The position numbers and the translations under genes were made by a program. Of a stretch of DNA of 21,529 nucleotides, positions 1-7,443 are shown one piece after another (the stretch's first letter is position 1; each line of letters begins with the position of its first letter). The stretch lies in the NCBI GenBank assembly GCA_023433205.1, contig JAEZDS010000103.1, positions 1 through 21,529 on the forward strand, given 5' to 3'. Origin of the DNA: Bacteroidota bacterium. Its GTDB lineage: Bacteria > Bacteroidota > Bacteroidia > B-17B0 > Aurantibacillaceae. The notes under the pieces are model-generated. The model worked only from the letters and a program-made list of their open reading frames with translations, did no database searches and was not told the origin of the DNA.

Positions 1-100
1 TAACAGCGCTTGCCAGTTCCCAGCCGCTGCACCATATCATTCCGGCCTGAATAATGGGTTTTTCTATAACAAATAATTTACAAATACGATTGGCATCCAT
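1..100 (-). CDS. Nitronate monooxygenase-like flavoprotein, N-terminal fragment
   Basis: An open frame on the minus strand starts at an ATG at 100-98 and runs off the window edge after 33 codons. The translation begins MDANRICKLF and continues with E-K-P-I-I-Q-A-G-M-I-W, then W-E-L-A-S-A-V. This pattern (NRIC...PIIQ.GM.W...ELA.AV) is the N-terminal first strand and FMN-binding region of the nitronate monooxygenase / 2-nitropropane dioxygenase family, TIM-barrel FMN enzymes that oxidise alkyl nitronates; FabK-type enoyl reductases share the fold. The next codon starts with A, which fits the usual S/N-A-G-G continuation. The gene is transcribed away from the outer membrane protein gene at 222. 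Substrate cannot be told from this fragment; the family call rests on about 30 residues. Confidence 0.7.
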   Translation of the reverse strand, partial: MDANRICKLFVIEKPIIQAGMIWCSGWELASAV

Positions 101-194
101 TTTTGTGCAGAGATAAAGGTCAGGAAATTAAGGCTTTTTAGTCGATAATTATAAAAAGAACTGCATGAGCCCGGGCCAGCGCGAAATTATTTTT

Positions 195-202
195 TATATT
201 TG
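195..202 (+). promoter_or_regulatory. -7 promoter element (TATATTTG)
   Basis: TATATTTG is an exact match to the Bacteroidota -7 consensus TAnnTTTG and lies 19 bases before the ATG at 222. No TTTG is seen at the expected -33 distance, so the call rests on the -7 box and its position alone. The predicted transcript would have a very short leader of about 13 bases. Confidence 0.4.
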
Positions 203-221
203 GCCAAATTGCACTAAATCT

Positions 222-1127
222 ATGAAACAGGTTGTACTTGCTTTCTTACTGGTAACTTCCTGCGCGGTGAACGCGCAGTGGCTGTGGGACGTTGGCGGTA
301 CACTGGGCGCCAGTAATTATCTGGGTGACATCGGCGGTAAGGAGGGCAGTCGCAAAGATTTTATCAGCGACATTAAACTGGCAAAAACGCGGTGGAATGT
401 AGGCGCATTTGGTAGATACAAATGGAGACCAAAACTTTCGCTCAAAGCTTCTTTTGATTACCTAAGGGTTGAAGGCGATGATAAGTTAAGCGCGAATCCG
501 GGCCGACACTTCCGCAATTTCAATTTTAAGAATGACATTTACGACCTGGCCTTCACCGGAGAGTATTTTTTCTTTGAAGACAATGACCTGGGTAACACCT
601 ACCGCTACCGCAATGGATTCAGGGCGTACATTTTTGCCGGAGTGGGTGCCTTTTTTCACAACCCAAAAACCTTTTATCAAAATGAGTGGGTTGCATTGCA
701 GCCTTTAGCTACCGAAGGGTATCAGTACAAGAAGCTGGTAATGAATATTCCAATGGGCATTGGTTTCTATTTTACATTCAATAAAAAGAACCGTTTCGGC
801 TTTGAGATGAACTACCGTAAAACATTTACTGATTACATTGATGACATAAGCGGCAATTATCCTGCTGATCCCGGCGATGACTACATGCGAGGTCTTATAT
901 TGCGCAAAGATGAACTGGATCCCAAGACGATCATAGACAACCCCGGCGCCTATCTTTCGCATGACTGGGGATACAAAAGAGGCGACAATACCAATAAAGA
1001 CGCTTATCTCACCGTAAGTCTGTCGTACAGCAGGGTTATAAGGGGCAAAGCAAGTTTCTATCGCGTGAGAAACACTGGCTTTTTCAGTAAAAAAAGAAAA
1101 ATGCGCAAGATCAGGGCCAAATTCTGA
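222..1127 (+). CDS. DUF6089-family outer membrane beta-barrel protein
   Basis: 301 residues. The frame is open further upstream (from 165), but the start at 222 gives a clean signal peptide, MKQVVLAFLLVTSCAVNAQ, with cleavage expected after Ala18; it also lies just after a TATATTTG promoter box. The mature protein has alternating aromatic/hydrophobic strands and an early S-N-Y-L-G-D-I-G-G segment, typical of the DUF6089 proteins found across Bacteroidota, which are predicted to be small outer membrane barrels. The C-terminus is unusually basic (KKRKMRKIRAKF) but ends in Phe, as many barrels do. Ligand or partner is unknown. It is followed by a 63-base gap before the DUF1573 gene and may be transcribed alone. 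Confidence 0.75.
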   Translation: MKQVVLAFLLVTSCAVNAQWLWDVGGTLGASNYLGDIGGKEGSRKDFISDIKLAKTRWNVGAFGRYKWRPKLSLKASFDYLRVEGDDKLSANPGRHFRNFNFKNDIYDLAFTGEYFFFEDNDLGNTYRYRNGFRAYIFAGVGAFFHNPKTFYQNEWVALQPLATEGYQYKKLVMNIPMGIGFYFTFNKKNRFGFEMNYRKTFTDYIDDISGNYPADPGDDYMRGLILRKDELDPKTIIDNPGAYLSHDWGYKRGDNTNKDAYLTVSLSYSRVIRGKASFYRVRNTGFFSKKRKMRKIRAKF

Positions 1128-1190
1128 TCAGGGAAGTTTGTTGCCATTATTTTTTTCAGATTGTGGCTTAACTGAGTATCTTTACCGCGC

Positions 1191-1646
1191 ATGAAAACTC
1201 TAGTAATTTTTTTGTCTGCCGTTCTGGTTCTTTCCTGCGGCGAAAGGGAGCATAGCAAAGACGTAGATACCGACCTGGTGAATAATTCGGCCAGTGCCGG
1301 AGGATCGTCTTCTTCCGAACTTCCAGAAATAAAATTCCAGCAAAAGGAACATGATTTCGGAAAGATAACCCAGGGGGAAAAAGTAAGGACTGAATTTGTA
1401 TTTGAAAACATAGGCGACGTTAATCTTATTATTTCTGATGCCCGTGGCAGCTGCGGCTGTACAGTACCTGAATGGCCCAGAAAACCAATTGCTCCCGGCG
1501 AAAAAGGTGTGATCAAAGTGGAATTTAACAGTGAAGGCAAAAGCGGGGTCCAGGAAAAAAGCATAACAATTGTGACCAATGGTGAGCCTGCCACAAGAAT
1601 ATTAAAGATCAAAGCCGATATCGTGGTGGCTGAAACTGCGAAATAA
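1191..1646 (+). CDS. DUF1573 lipoprotein
   Basis: 151 residues. The N-terminus MKTLVIFLSAVLVLSCGE is a lipoprotein signal with the lipidated Cys at position 16. A Ser/Asn-rich linker follows, then one DUF1573 domain (about residues 45-147) with the family hallmarks H-D-F-G-K-I, F-x-F-x-N-I-G and S-C-G-C-T. The fold is an immunoglobulin-like beta sandwich; the biochemical role of the family is not established. A TATCTTTA box at 1177-1184, one base off the -7 consensus, lies just before the ATG. The gene sits 22 bases before yajC. DUF1573-yajC-ybbR-coaE is a recurrent Bacteroidota order, so it is probably the first gene of that operon. Confidence 0.85.
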   Translation: MKTLVIFLSAVLVLSCGEREHSKDVDTDLVNNSASAGGSSSSELPEIKFQQKEHDFGKITQGEKVRTEFVFENIGDVNLIISDARGSCGCTVPEWPRKPIAPGEKGVIKVEFNSEGKSGVQEKSITIVTNGEPATRILKIKADIVVAETAK

Positions 1647-1668
1647 CAAACAACAACAAATAACAACA
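1647..1668 (+). promoter_or_regulatory. G-free CAA-rich translation leader of yajC
   Basis: The whole 22-base gap between the DUF1573 stop and the yajC ATG consists of A and C with a single T and no G (CAAACAACAACAAATAACAACA). It has no Shine-Dalgarno sequence and cannot form structure. A-rich unstructured leaders of this type are how Bacteroidota ribosomes commonly find starts; here it supports the ATG at 1669 as the yajC start. Confidence 0.4.
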
Positions 1669-2004
1669 ATGCAAATGAACCAACTTTTTATTTTAATGGC
1701 ACCCCAACAGGGCGGACAGGGTGGCGGAATCATGTCCTTTCTGCCTCTTATCGCAATCGTAGTGGTTTTTTACTTTTTTATGATCAGGCCTCAAATGAAA
1801 AAAGCCAAAGAGCAGAAGAAGTATATTGAAAGTTTGAAAAAAGGGGATAAAGTACTGACAATAGGTGGCATTTACGGGAGAATTGCGGAGGTACGCGAAG
1901 ACGGCACAATGATTATGGAAGTTGAGGATGGTACAAAAATGAAGATTTCCAAAAACGCGGTTTCCAACGACGGCTCCTCCACCCTGAATCAAAACCGGGC
2001 ATAG
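1669..2004 (+). CDS. yajC: Sec translocon accessory subunit YajC
   Basis: 111 residues. A Gly/Gln-rich N-terminus is followed by one membrane helix (about 21-40, F-L-P-L-I-A-I-V-V-V-F-Y-F-F) and the family signature M-I-R-P-Q-M-K-K-A-K-E-Q-K-K, then the small cytoplasmic domain (G-D-K-V-L-T-I-G-G-I-Y-G). YajC associates with SecDF in the inner membrane and supports Sec-dependent export. Start: ATG at 1669 follows a G-free leader; a second ATG at 1675 (MNQLF) is possible and would remove only two residues. The TAG stop overlaps the GTG start of the ybbR-like gene by one base, so the two are translationally coupled. Confidence 0.92.
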   Translation: MQMNQLFILMAPQQGGQGGGIMSFLPLIAIVVVFYFFMIRPQMKKAKEQKKYIESLKKGDKVLTIGGIYGRIAEVREDGTMIMEVEDGTKMKISKNAVSNDGSSTLNQNRA

Positions 2005-2972
2005 TGCTGAGCTCAAGCTCTGTAAAATATTTCACTAACAGAAAAAAGCCTGGCAAAACCAAGGCTTTTTTTATTTGTCTGTTAATTGCTGCGTTTTTGT
2101 GGCTCGTACATTCTTTAAATGCGACTTACACATACACTTTCAGGATTCCGGTAAATTTTAAGAACCTGCCTGTAAACAAAAAGCCCCTGATGGAATTACC
2201 TGAAGCGCTGTACGTTGATGCCAGAGCCAGCGGGTTAAAACTAAGTCTTATACTTCTGCGCAAACCATTTAAACCGCTAGAAATAAACTTTAACGATCTT
2301 ACTTCGGTAAACCGCAACCAGAACTACGTACTTTCGGCATCTCACGTAAATTTCGGCAAGGTTTTTCGTTTCGACACCCAGGTGCAGAAGGTGACACCCG
2401 ATACGCTTTATTTCAGTGAAAAAATGGGCTATCAGAAAATTGTTCCTGTGAAGATCCCTCACTATATTACCTGTAAAGAGGGGTTCGACTACAAGCGGCC
2501 CGTTATCAGTCCAAACTTCATTACCATATGGGGCGACACAGCACTAATTGGCAATATTGACACGATCTATACACAGCCACTCACGCTAAACGACCTTGAC
2601 GAAAGTGTAAGCAGCAATATTTCATTTATAAAACCAGATGATGATGTCTATACTTCAGCCCACAGCGCACACATTTACATTGAGGTAGCGCGTCTGGTTG
2701 AACAAACCGTTTCCTTACCAGTTGATGATATTCGGGCATCACCAGGAGAGGTGATCAACATTTATCCTCCAAACGTAAGTGTGCGTTTTACCACCATGCA
2801 AAACAACCTCAGCGAAGAAGATCTGGCGCTATTTCAGGCCAGCATAGACAGCAGAAAGATCAACCGCCGGACTAAAAAATGCGCTGTGTTTATCAGTGAG
2901 GTTCCCCCAAATGTTACGGTAATGGACATACAGCCAAAGGAAGTGGAAATTCTCATCTTTAAGAACAAATGA
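2004..2972 (+). CDS. YbbR-domain membrane-anchored protein
   Basis: 322 residues, GTG start overlapping the yajC stop (TAGTG). After a basic stretch (NRKKPGKTK) there is one membrane helix at about 21-38 (A-F-F-I-C-L-L-I-A-A-F-L-W-L-V), then an extracytoplasmic region of repeated YbbR-like beta modules (segments such as L-P-V-N-K-K-P and V-P-V-K-I-P-H). In Firmicutes, YbbR proteins (CdaR) modulate the diadenylate cyclase CdaA. In Bacteroidota the gene is fixed beside yajC and coaE and its role is unclear. No downstream Met would keep the membrane helix, so the GTG start is preferred. A terminator-like hairpin lies within codons 13-23. The stop overlaps the coaE start (ATGA). Confidence 0.8.
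   Translation: MLSSSSVKYFTNRKKPGKTKAFFICLLIAAFLWLVHSLNATYTYTFRIPVNFKNLPVNKKPLMELPEALYVDARASGLKLSLILLRKPFKPLEINFNDLTSVNRNQNYVLSASHVNFGKVFRFDTQVQKVTPDTLYFSEKMGYQKIVPVKIPHYITCKEGFDYKRPVISPNFITIWGDTALIGNIDTIYTQPLTLNDLDESVSSNISFIKPDDDVYTSAHSAHIYIEVARLVEQTVSLPVDDIRASPGEVINIYPPNVSVRFTTMQNNLSEEDLALFQASIDSRKINRRTKKCAVFISEVPPNVTVMDIQPKEVEILIFKNK
2042..2072 (+). terminator. Terminator-like hairpin inside the 5' end of the ybbR-like gene
   Basis: AAAAAAGCC at 2042-2050 pairs with GGCTTTTTT at 2063-2071, extended by TGG (2051-2053) with CCA (2059-2061) and one bulged A, around a CAAAA loop. Seven T residues (2066-2072) follow the GC-rich part. This has the form of an intrinsic terminator, located 38 bases past the yajC stop but inside the ybbR reading frame. 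It may terminate part of the yajC transcripts; chance origin from Lys/Ala/Phe codons is also possible. Confidence 0.45.
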
Positions 2973-3574
2973 TAGCCGGGTTAACCGGCGGCATCGGCAG
3001 CGGCAAGAGTGTGGTAGCCCGATTGTTCAGCATGATGGGAGCTGCTGTTTTTGACAGCGACAGGGCGGCCAAGCAAGCCTATCTGCTGCCGGACATAAAA
3101 GCCAAAGTAATTGACCTGCTTGGGGCTGAAGCCTACACCACGGGGGGACAGATAAACAGCAGTTTTATCAGTTCAAAGATCTTTTCCGAACCCGAGCTGC
3201 TAAAAGGGATAAACAGCATCATTCATCCTTCAGTAGGCCAGATGTTCAAAGAGTTTACAGGTAAACACAGCCATGAGCTGATCATCAAAGAAAGCGCACT
3301 TCTGTTTGAAGCGGGAATAAGCGGCAATCTTGACCAGATAATTGTGGTGAGCGCACCCGATGGAGAAAGGATCAGAAGGGTGATGGAAAGGGATCATCTC
3401 CGGCGTGAAGTGGTTGAACAGAAAATAAAGAACCAGCTTCCCCAGGAAAAAAAAGTGAAACTTGCAGATCATGTGATCATTAACGACGGGAGCCGGTTGC
3501 TTATACCGCAGGTAGAACGTATCTTTATGCTACTCAGTAATGATACGGAAGGACTATCTCGTAAAACAATTTGA
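2969..3574 (+). CDS. coaE: Dephospho-CoA kinase
   Basis: 201 residues, the usual length for the family. Catalyses the last step of coenzyme A synthesis, ATP-dependent phosphorylation of the 3'-hydroxyl of dephospho-CoA. Visible motifs: P-loop GLTGGIGSGKS at residues 4-14, V-F-D-S-D-R-A-A substrate motif near 34, H-P-S-V near 89, E-S-A-L-L-F-E-A-G near 110, and the lid region R-R-V-M-E-R-D-H-L with downstream N-Q-L-P-Q-E-K-K. The ATG overlaps the stop of the ybbR-like gene (ATGA), indicating translational coupling. The last 35 bases overlap the next gene in another frame. Confidence 0.93.
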   Translation: MIAGLTGGIGSGKSVVARLFSMMGAAVFDSDRAAKQAYLLPDIKAKVIDLLGAEAYTTGGQINSSFISSKIFSEPELLKGINSIIHPSVGQMFKEFTGKHSHELIIKESALLFEAGISGNLDQIIVVSAPDGERIRRVMERDHLRREVVEQKIKNQLPQEKKVKLADHVIINDGSRLLIPQVERIFMLLSNDTEGLSRKTI

Positions 3575-3947
3575 AGAATTTGGCAAAGTTCTGGCCAAAA
3601 TACTTACGTTCAGGAATGAATGCGCTGCCGCTGAGCTTGAACTTGAAATAAAACAAGCCGTACAGCGTTTTACAAATCTAGAGATTGAAGAGGTTGAAGC
3701 CCTCGAACTGGGGGAATTCAGAGCGTTGATTCTGGAATTGGATGATCACCGCCTCAAAATACTGGCTGACCTGCTGTTTGAGAAAATGCATTATTACCTG
3801 CTTGCAAACAATGATGAGAATTATCTACTCATTAAATTCAAATGCCTTCAGATCTATGAAATGATCAGAAGCCGAGCCCAGAGCGACTTTGACATGGATG
3901 TTTATTACAAGCTGCAGTTCCTGAAAAAAGAAGGCAGAAAAAAATGA
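3540..3947 (+). CDS. Small helical protein of unknown function
   Basis: 135 residues, not assigned to a named function. It begins MIRKDYLVKQFEEFGKVLAK and is almost entirely predicted helix, rich in Glu and Leu (segments E-L-E-L-E-I, E-I-E-E-V-E-A-L-E-L-G-E-F) with a later Y-Y-L-L-A-N-N-D-E-N-Y part that resembles one TPR-like helical pair. No signal peptide or membrane helix, so probably cytoplasmic. The opening R-K-D-Y-L-V-K-Q-F-E-E-F-G-K-x-L resembles a group of short Bacteroidota and Firmicutes proteins of unknown function (DUF6483-like); this similarity is from memory and unverified. The start lies inside the end of coaE, 35 bases of overlap, implying coupled translation as the last gene of the yajC-ybbR-coaE run. 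It converges on the dihydroorotase-like gene with a 14-base gap. Confidence 0.7.
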   Translation: MIRKDYLVKQFEEFGKVLAKILTFRNECAAAELELEIKQAVQRFTNLEIEEVEALELGEFRALILELDDHRLKILADLLFEKMHYYLLANNDENYLLIKFKCLQIYEMIRSRAQSDFDMDVYYKLQFLKKEGRKK

Positions 3948-3961
3948 TCACATACGCTCCG

Positions 3962-5230
3962 TTAAGCGTTGAAATAACTTTTTGTTCCCCTGATCACGCC
4001 AATAACACGTCCTGCCAGCGGCCGGTCAAAAAAGGGTGAATTCCTTGACTTTGAAAGATTGTTCCTTTCGCTGAATTCCGTTTGTTTTTCTGTACTGAAA
4101 ATGGTAAGGTTCGCCTCTTCGCCTTCGTTTACCAGTACTTTGGGCAAGCCTAGAATTTGCCGGGGGCTAACGGCCAGGCAACTTATCAGGTTAGGAATGT
4201 TTTTTTCCTTTAAGGCCTCAAAAGCACAGGAAAAAGCGGTCTGACTGTTTATGATGCCATTGTCGGCCAGATCAAACTCAAGCTCTTTGCTTTCGAGGTC
4301 TTGCGGCTGATGATCACTCACTATGACATCAATTGTGCCGTTCTCAACTGCCGTTCTTAAAGCCAGCACGTCTTTGCGGCTTCTGAGCGGAGGATCAACT
4401 TTATAATTTGCATTGAATCCTTCCAGCACGCTGTCGTCAAGCAACAAGCTAATGGCTGCCACACCACAGGTAACGGCAAGACCTTCGGCTTTAGCTCTGC
4501 GTATAAGGTCAATACTTCCTTTTGTTGAGATGGTGGGGAAATGGATTTTTCCACCGGTATAACGCAGCACCGAGAGGTTACGCTCTACCATCAGTTCTTC
4601 GGCCAGTGCCGGAATGGCTTTTATACCAAGCGCGGCGGCAGTTTCTCCCTCGTTAACATGACCGCCCTTTGAAATGCTATGATCGTTACAGTGGGTTATT
4701 ATGAGTGCATTAATATTGGAAGCATACTGCAGCGCACGCATAACTGTTCCGGCATCGGCAAGGTTGTTTTTATAGTCACTGAAAGCCACTGCTCCAGATC
4801 TTTTCATGTCGTACATTTCAGCAAGATCGGTACCAGCCGCTCCTACAGTAATTGTGCCGAACGGAAAAACCTCTGTAACCTTTCCAACGCTCCGGTTCAG
4901 AACATATTCGATCTGAGATTTGGTATCAAGAGCCGGACTGGTACAACTATGAACACACACGGCAGTAAATCCGCCAGCTGCAGATGCTCTGGCCAGAGAG
5001 TCGATGGTTTCACGGTGTTCAAAACCGGGGTCACAGGCTGCTGCCTGCAGATCGACCCAGCCCGGCGACACATACAATCCTTCTGCTTCAATAATTTTGG
5101 GATTGCCCCGGGCACTGATAGTTTTTTTTATGTCGGTGATCTTGCCTCCATCAACAAGAACATCCATCACCCGGTTGTTGTTAGTGCTTCCCGGCGCTAC
5201 GATCTTTGCCTGCCTGATTAAGATGCTCAT
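3962..5230 (-). CDS. Dihydroorotase-like amidohydrolase, probably without dihydroorotase activity
   Basis: 422 residues, full length for type I dihydroorotase and collinear with it: N-terminal beta part, then S-P-G-W-V-D-L entering the TIM barrel, T-H-C-N-D at 179-183, I-S-T-K-G-S near 234-239 and S-D-H at 305-307. The metal site is broken. The usual D-L-H-x-H-x-R-x-P-G reads D-L-Q-A-A-A-C-D-P-G (60-69), losing both His ligands and the substrate-binding Arg. The usual H-x-C-H-x-S-T reads H-F-P-T-I-S-T, losing a third His. D-H-A-P-H reads D-H-Q-P-Q. His180 and Asp306 remain. It is thus likely a pseudoenzyme, similar in idea to PyrC' of Pseudomonas, which supports aspartate transcarbamoylase assembly. 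It starts 28 bases after the BatA gene and is probably co-transcribed with it. Confidence 0.8.
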   Translation of the reverse strand: MSILIRQAKIVAPGSTNNNRVMDVLVDGGKITDIKKTISARGNPKIIEAEGLYVSPGWVDLQAAACDPGFEHRETIDSLARASAAGGFTAVCVHSCTSPALDTKSQIEYVLNRSVGKVTEVFPFGTITVGAAGTDLAEMYDMKRSGAVAFSDYKNNLADAGTVMRALQYASNINALIITHCNDHSISKGGHVNEGETAAALGIKAIPALAEELMVERNLSVLRYTGGKIHFPTISTKGSIDLIRRAKAEGLAVTCGVAAISLLLDDSVLEGFNANYKVDPPLRSRKDVLALRTAVENGTIDVIVSDHQPQDLESKELEFDLADNGIINSQTAFSCAFEALKEKNIPNLISCLAVSPRQILGLPKVLVNEGEEANLTIFSTEKQTEFSERNNLSKSRNSPFFDRPLAGRVIGVIRGTKSYFNA

Positions 5231-5258
5231 TGATTAAATTAGGGTATGTGGCTTCTGT

Positions 5259-7310
5259 CTATTTTAAAAATCTCAGCAACAGGATCTCTGCCAGAAGAAA
5301 TACCAGCGCTAAAATTATAAATAATTTCCACAAGTGACTGTCTCCTGCACCTGCAAGGCTTTGTATATTAAAATGAGAAGAGGCATTTTTATTAACAGAA
5401 ACATTTTTCCAGCCTTTTTCCGCAACAATTTCAATCAGGTCGTCAACCATATGCGCGGTCAGCTCCGACTCTATCCTGGGATAATTGAACGCAAGGGGAA
5501 GCAAATTCTGTTTTTCCTGCTGCACCACATAGAATCCCGGCCTTGTGATCTGATCTCTGGGGTACAAAAGCAGTTTGCTGTTTATCAGCCTTTTTTCAGG
5601 AATTATATCGGCCTCTTCACTTAATCCAATTATATGAGGAGGGTATTCGGGATTATGCTGGATATTCCTTAACCCTATCATCACCCCCTGATGAAGATCG
5701 TAGAATGCAGGCGCTATGGAAATGCTGCTGAGAGCAATTCTGAAAATGGTAGGGACAAACAGGGCATGTCGCGTAAAATTACTGTGCCTGCCCAGCAGTG
5801 GAGAGGTAAAAAGAAAAACGCGCGCGTTATTGTGGCGTGAGCTCAACAGAAGGTCATCACCATTTTCGAGTGACAGCACCGGCTCCAGCATTGTACCCTG
5901 TCTTTGCAGAGGAAAATGAAAATTCACCACGGGCATGTTCACCCTGGCATCCATTTTTTCAAAAACACCTTCAAAAAATCCTGAAGCCAGATCAGGGGTA
6001 CTCGTTTTCACTGCTACAGAATCGGCTTTTCCCAACACAGGCAGCTGCAGAGTGCCCAGCGCACTGTTAAACTCAGGGCCGGGCTCTGCAGGAGGCACAA
6101 TTATGATTCCTCCGCCCGTTGCGGTGAATTTTTTAATTTCTGACATTAATCCACTTGAAGGAGCGGTGATCTGGTTAAGGACTAAAAGGTCGGCTCGGGC
6201 AAATGCACTGTAATCAATAGCTTTTTCTGAGAAGGCCCTGACTGTAAAAATGCTGTCATTGCCAAACAGGGCAGAAAACGGTTCAGTCTGAGGGAGGTTT
6301 TTGTTATTCAACAAAACCACATTGATGTTAAGCCTTGCATTAAAGGCGTAAAACAGGCGGTCGTCAAATGAAACGGGATAATCATCGATCTCTACCCTGC
6401 CATAATTAAAACCTTCGGTGTTTTGTGCGAAGCTGAAATCCACGGTAGCAGTGGCACCGGCCCTAACGGAAAAGGTGGCCAGCGAAACCTGTTTTTCGTT
6501 GAGATAGAGCCTGGCAGCACCGGCCTCCACATTTTTATTGCCGCTGTTAACAACCGTTGCAAAAAGGCGCTGTCGGAATCCTTTTTGCTGAACGGGTGAT
6601 TCAAACCAGCAGGTATCAACAAACAGGTTATTAACCTGATTGGGCTGCAAAGGCAGAATGTTTATGGGAAGTAATGAATCTGTTTGCAGATTTTGCAGGT
6701 CGAAGGTGCTTTTCTGCGCATCGGAGATCAAAAACAGCTCTGCATTACCCCCTCCATTACCTGACTGCTGCAAAAAACTTTTCTGCCGTTCATAAACAGT
6801 GCTCAGCATGCGGGGTGTGGCCGAGGTCTTTATATCTTCAACAAAAGTGAGGGCATTATCCTGTGTAAAAAGGCGCTGCTCGCTCCCGCCAAAATTATTT
6901 GTTACAATATAAAATCGCGCCGAAGGACCAAAAGCTTTAATAATTTCACTGGCCCTTAGTTTGGCAAGATCGAGCAAAGGTCCCTGGCGGCCAACGTTTT
7001 CCATACTAAAAGAGTTGTCTACATAGATCGCGGCCACCCGCGTTCCGCCTTTAGCGGTGTAAGCGGAAGAAGCAGGAAAAAATGGACGGGCAAATGCCAG
7101 CACCAGCGCAACAATGGCCAGGCAGCGGGCCAGGAGAATCAGCAATTCTTTAAGGCGCGATCGCGATTTGCTCTCCAGCTGCAGCTCACGAAGGAATTTT
7201 ACATTGCTGAAATAGACCTTTTTATAGCGTCTAAAATTAAACAGATGAATTATCACAGGCAGCAGAACCGCGGCCAATGCCCACAGGAACGAGGGATACA
7301 AGAACACCAT
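5259..7310 (-). CDS. BatA-type membrane protein with von Willebrand factor A domain
   Basis: 683 residues. The N-terminal BatA double-helix domain is clear: helix at about 6-24 followed by H-L-F-N-F-R-R-Y-K-K-V-Y-F-S-N, and a second helix at about 56-76 ending F-A-R-P-F. Then comes a vWA domain with an intact metal-ion motif D-N-S-F-S (D98, S100, S102). The middle is a beta-rich region, then a segment with A-T-G-G-G-I-I-I-V-P-P near 410 resembling the glutamine-amidotransferase-like fold seen in such proteins. A last membrane helix lies at about 662-681 (F-I-I-L-A-L-V-F-L-L-A-E-I-L). Bat proteins were named for aerotolerance in Bacteroides; the role of this long single-gene version is not established. 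No MoxR or other Bat genes are beside it; instead it is followed by the dihydroorotase-like gene. Confidence 0.85.
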   Translation of the reverse strand: MVFLYPSFLWALAAVLLPVIIHLFNFRRYKKVYFSNVKFLRELQLESKSRSRLKELLILLARCLAIVALVLAFARPFFPASSAYTAKGGTRVAAIYVDNSFSMENVGRQGPLLDLAKLRASEIIKAFGPSARFYIVTNNFGGSEQRLFTQDNALTFVEDIKTSATPRMLSTVYERQKSFLQQSGNGGGNAELFLISDAQKSTFDLQNLQTDSLLPINILPLQPNQVNNLFVDTCWFESPVQQKGFRQRLFATVVNSGNKNVEAGAARLYLNEKQVSLATFSVRAGATATVDFSFAQNTEGFNYGRVEIDDYPVSFDDRLFYAFNARLNINVVLLNNKNLPQTEPFSALFGNDSIFTVRAFSEKAIDYSAFARADLLVLNQITAPSSGLMSEIKKFTATGGGIIIVPPAEPGPEFNSALGTLQLPVLGKADSVAVKTSTPDLASGFFEGVFEKMDARVNMPVVNFHFPLQRQGTMLEPVLSLENGDDLLLSSRHNNARVFLFTSPLLGRHSNFTRHALFVPTIFRIALSSISIAPAFYDLHQGVMIGLRNIQHNPEYPPHIIGLSEEADIIPEKRLINSKLLLYPRDQITRPGFYVVQQEKQNLLPLAFNYPRIESELTAHMVDDLIEIVAEKGWKNVSVNKNASSHFNIQSLAGAGDSHLWKLFIILALVFLLAEILLLRFLK

Positions 7311-7443
7311 AGGGCATAAAAATACACAATTGCTCCATTGGAGGACCTACTTCTAACATTTTATGGGTGGCCAGGCAGGAATTTTGCTGGCATAAAATTC
7401 GATAGCAATTTTATTGTATATTTACTAAGACAAGTCACAGCAC

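Noticed and set aside
165..221. Upstream in-frame start adding 19 residues to the DUF6089 protein
   Set aside because: It would hide the signal peptide behind charged residues and begins before the TATATTTG promoter box.
1058..1669. 203-codon hydrophobic open frame on the minus strand
   Set aside because: Antisense to the DUF1573 lipoprotein gene and the end of the DUF6089 gene, both of which have clear family motifs; the frame has no recognisable domain.
4679..5221. 180-codon plus-strand open frame
   Set aside because: Antisense shadow of the dihydroorotase-like gene; Ser/Cys-rich with no domain.
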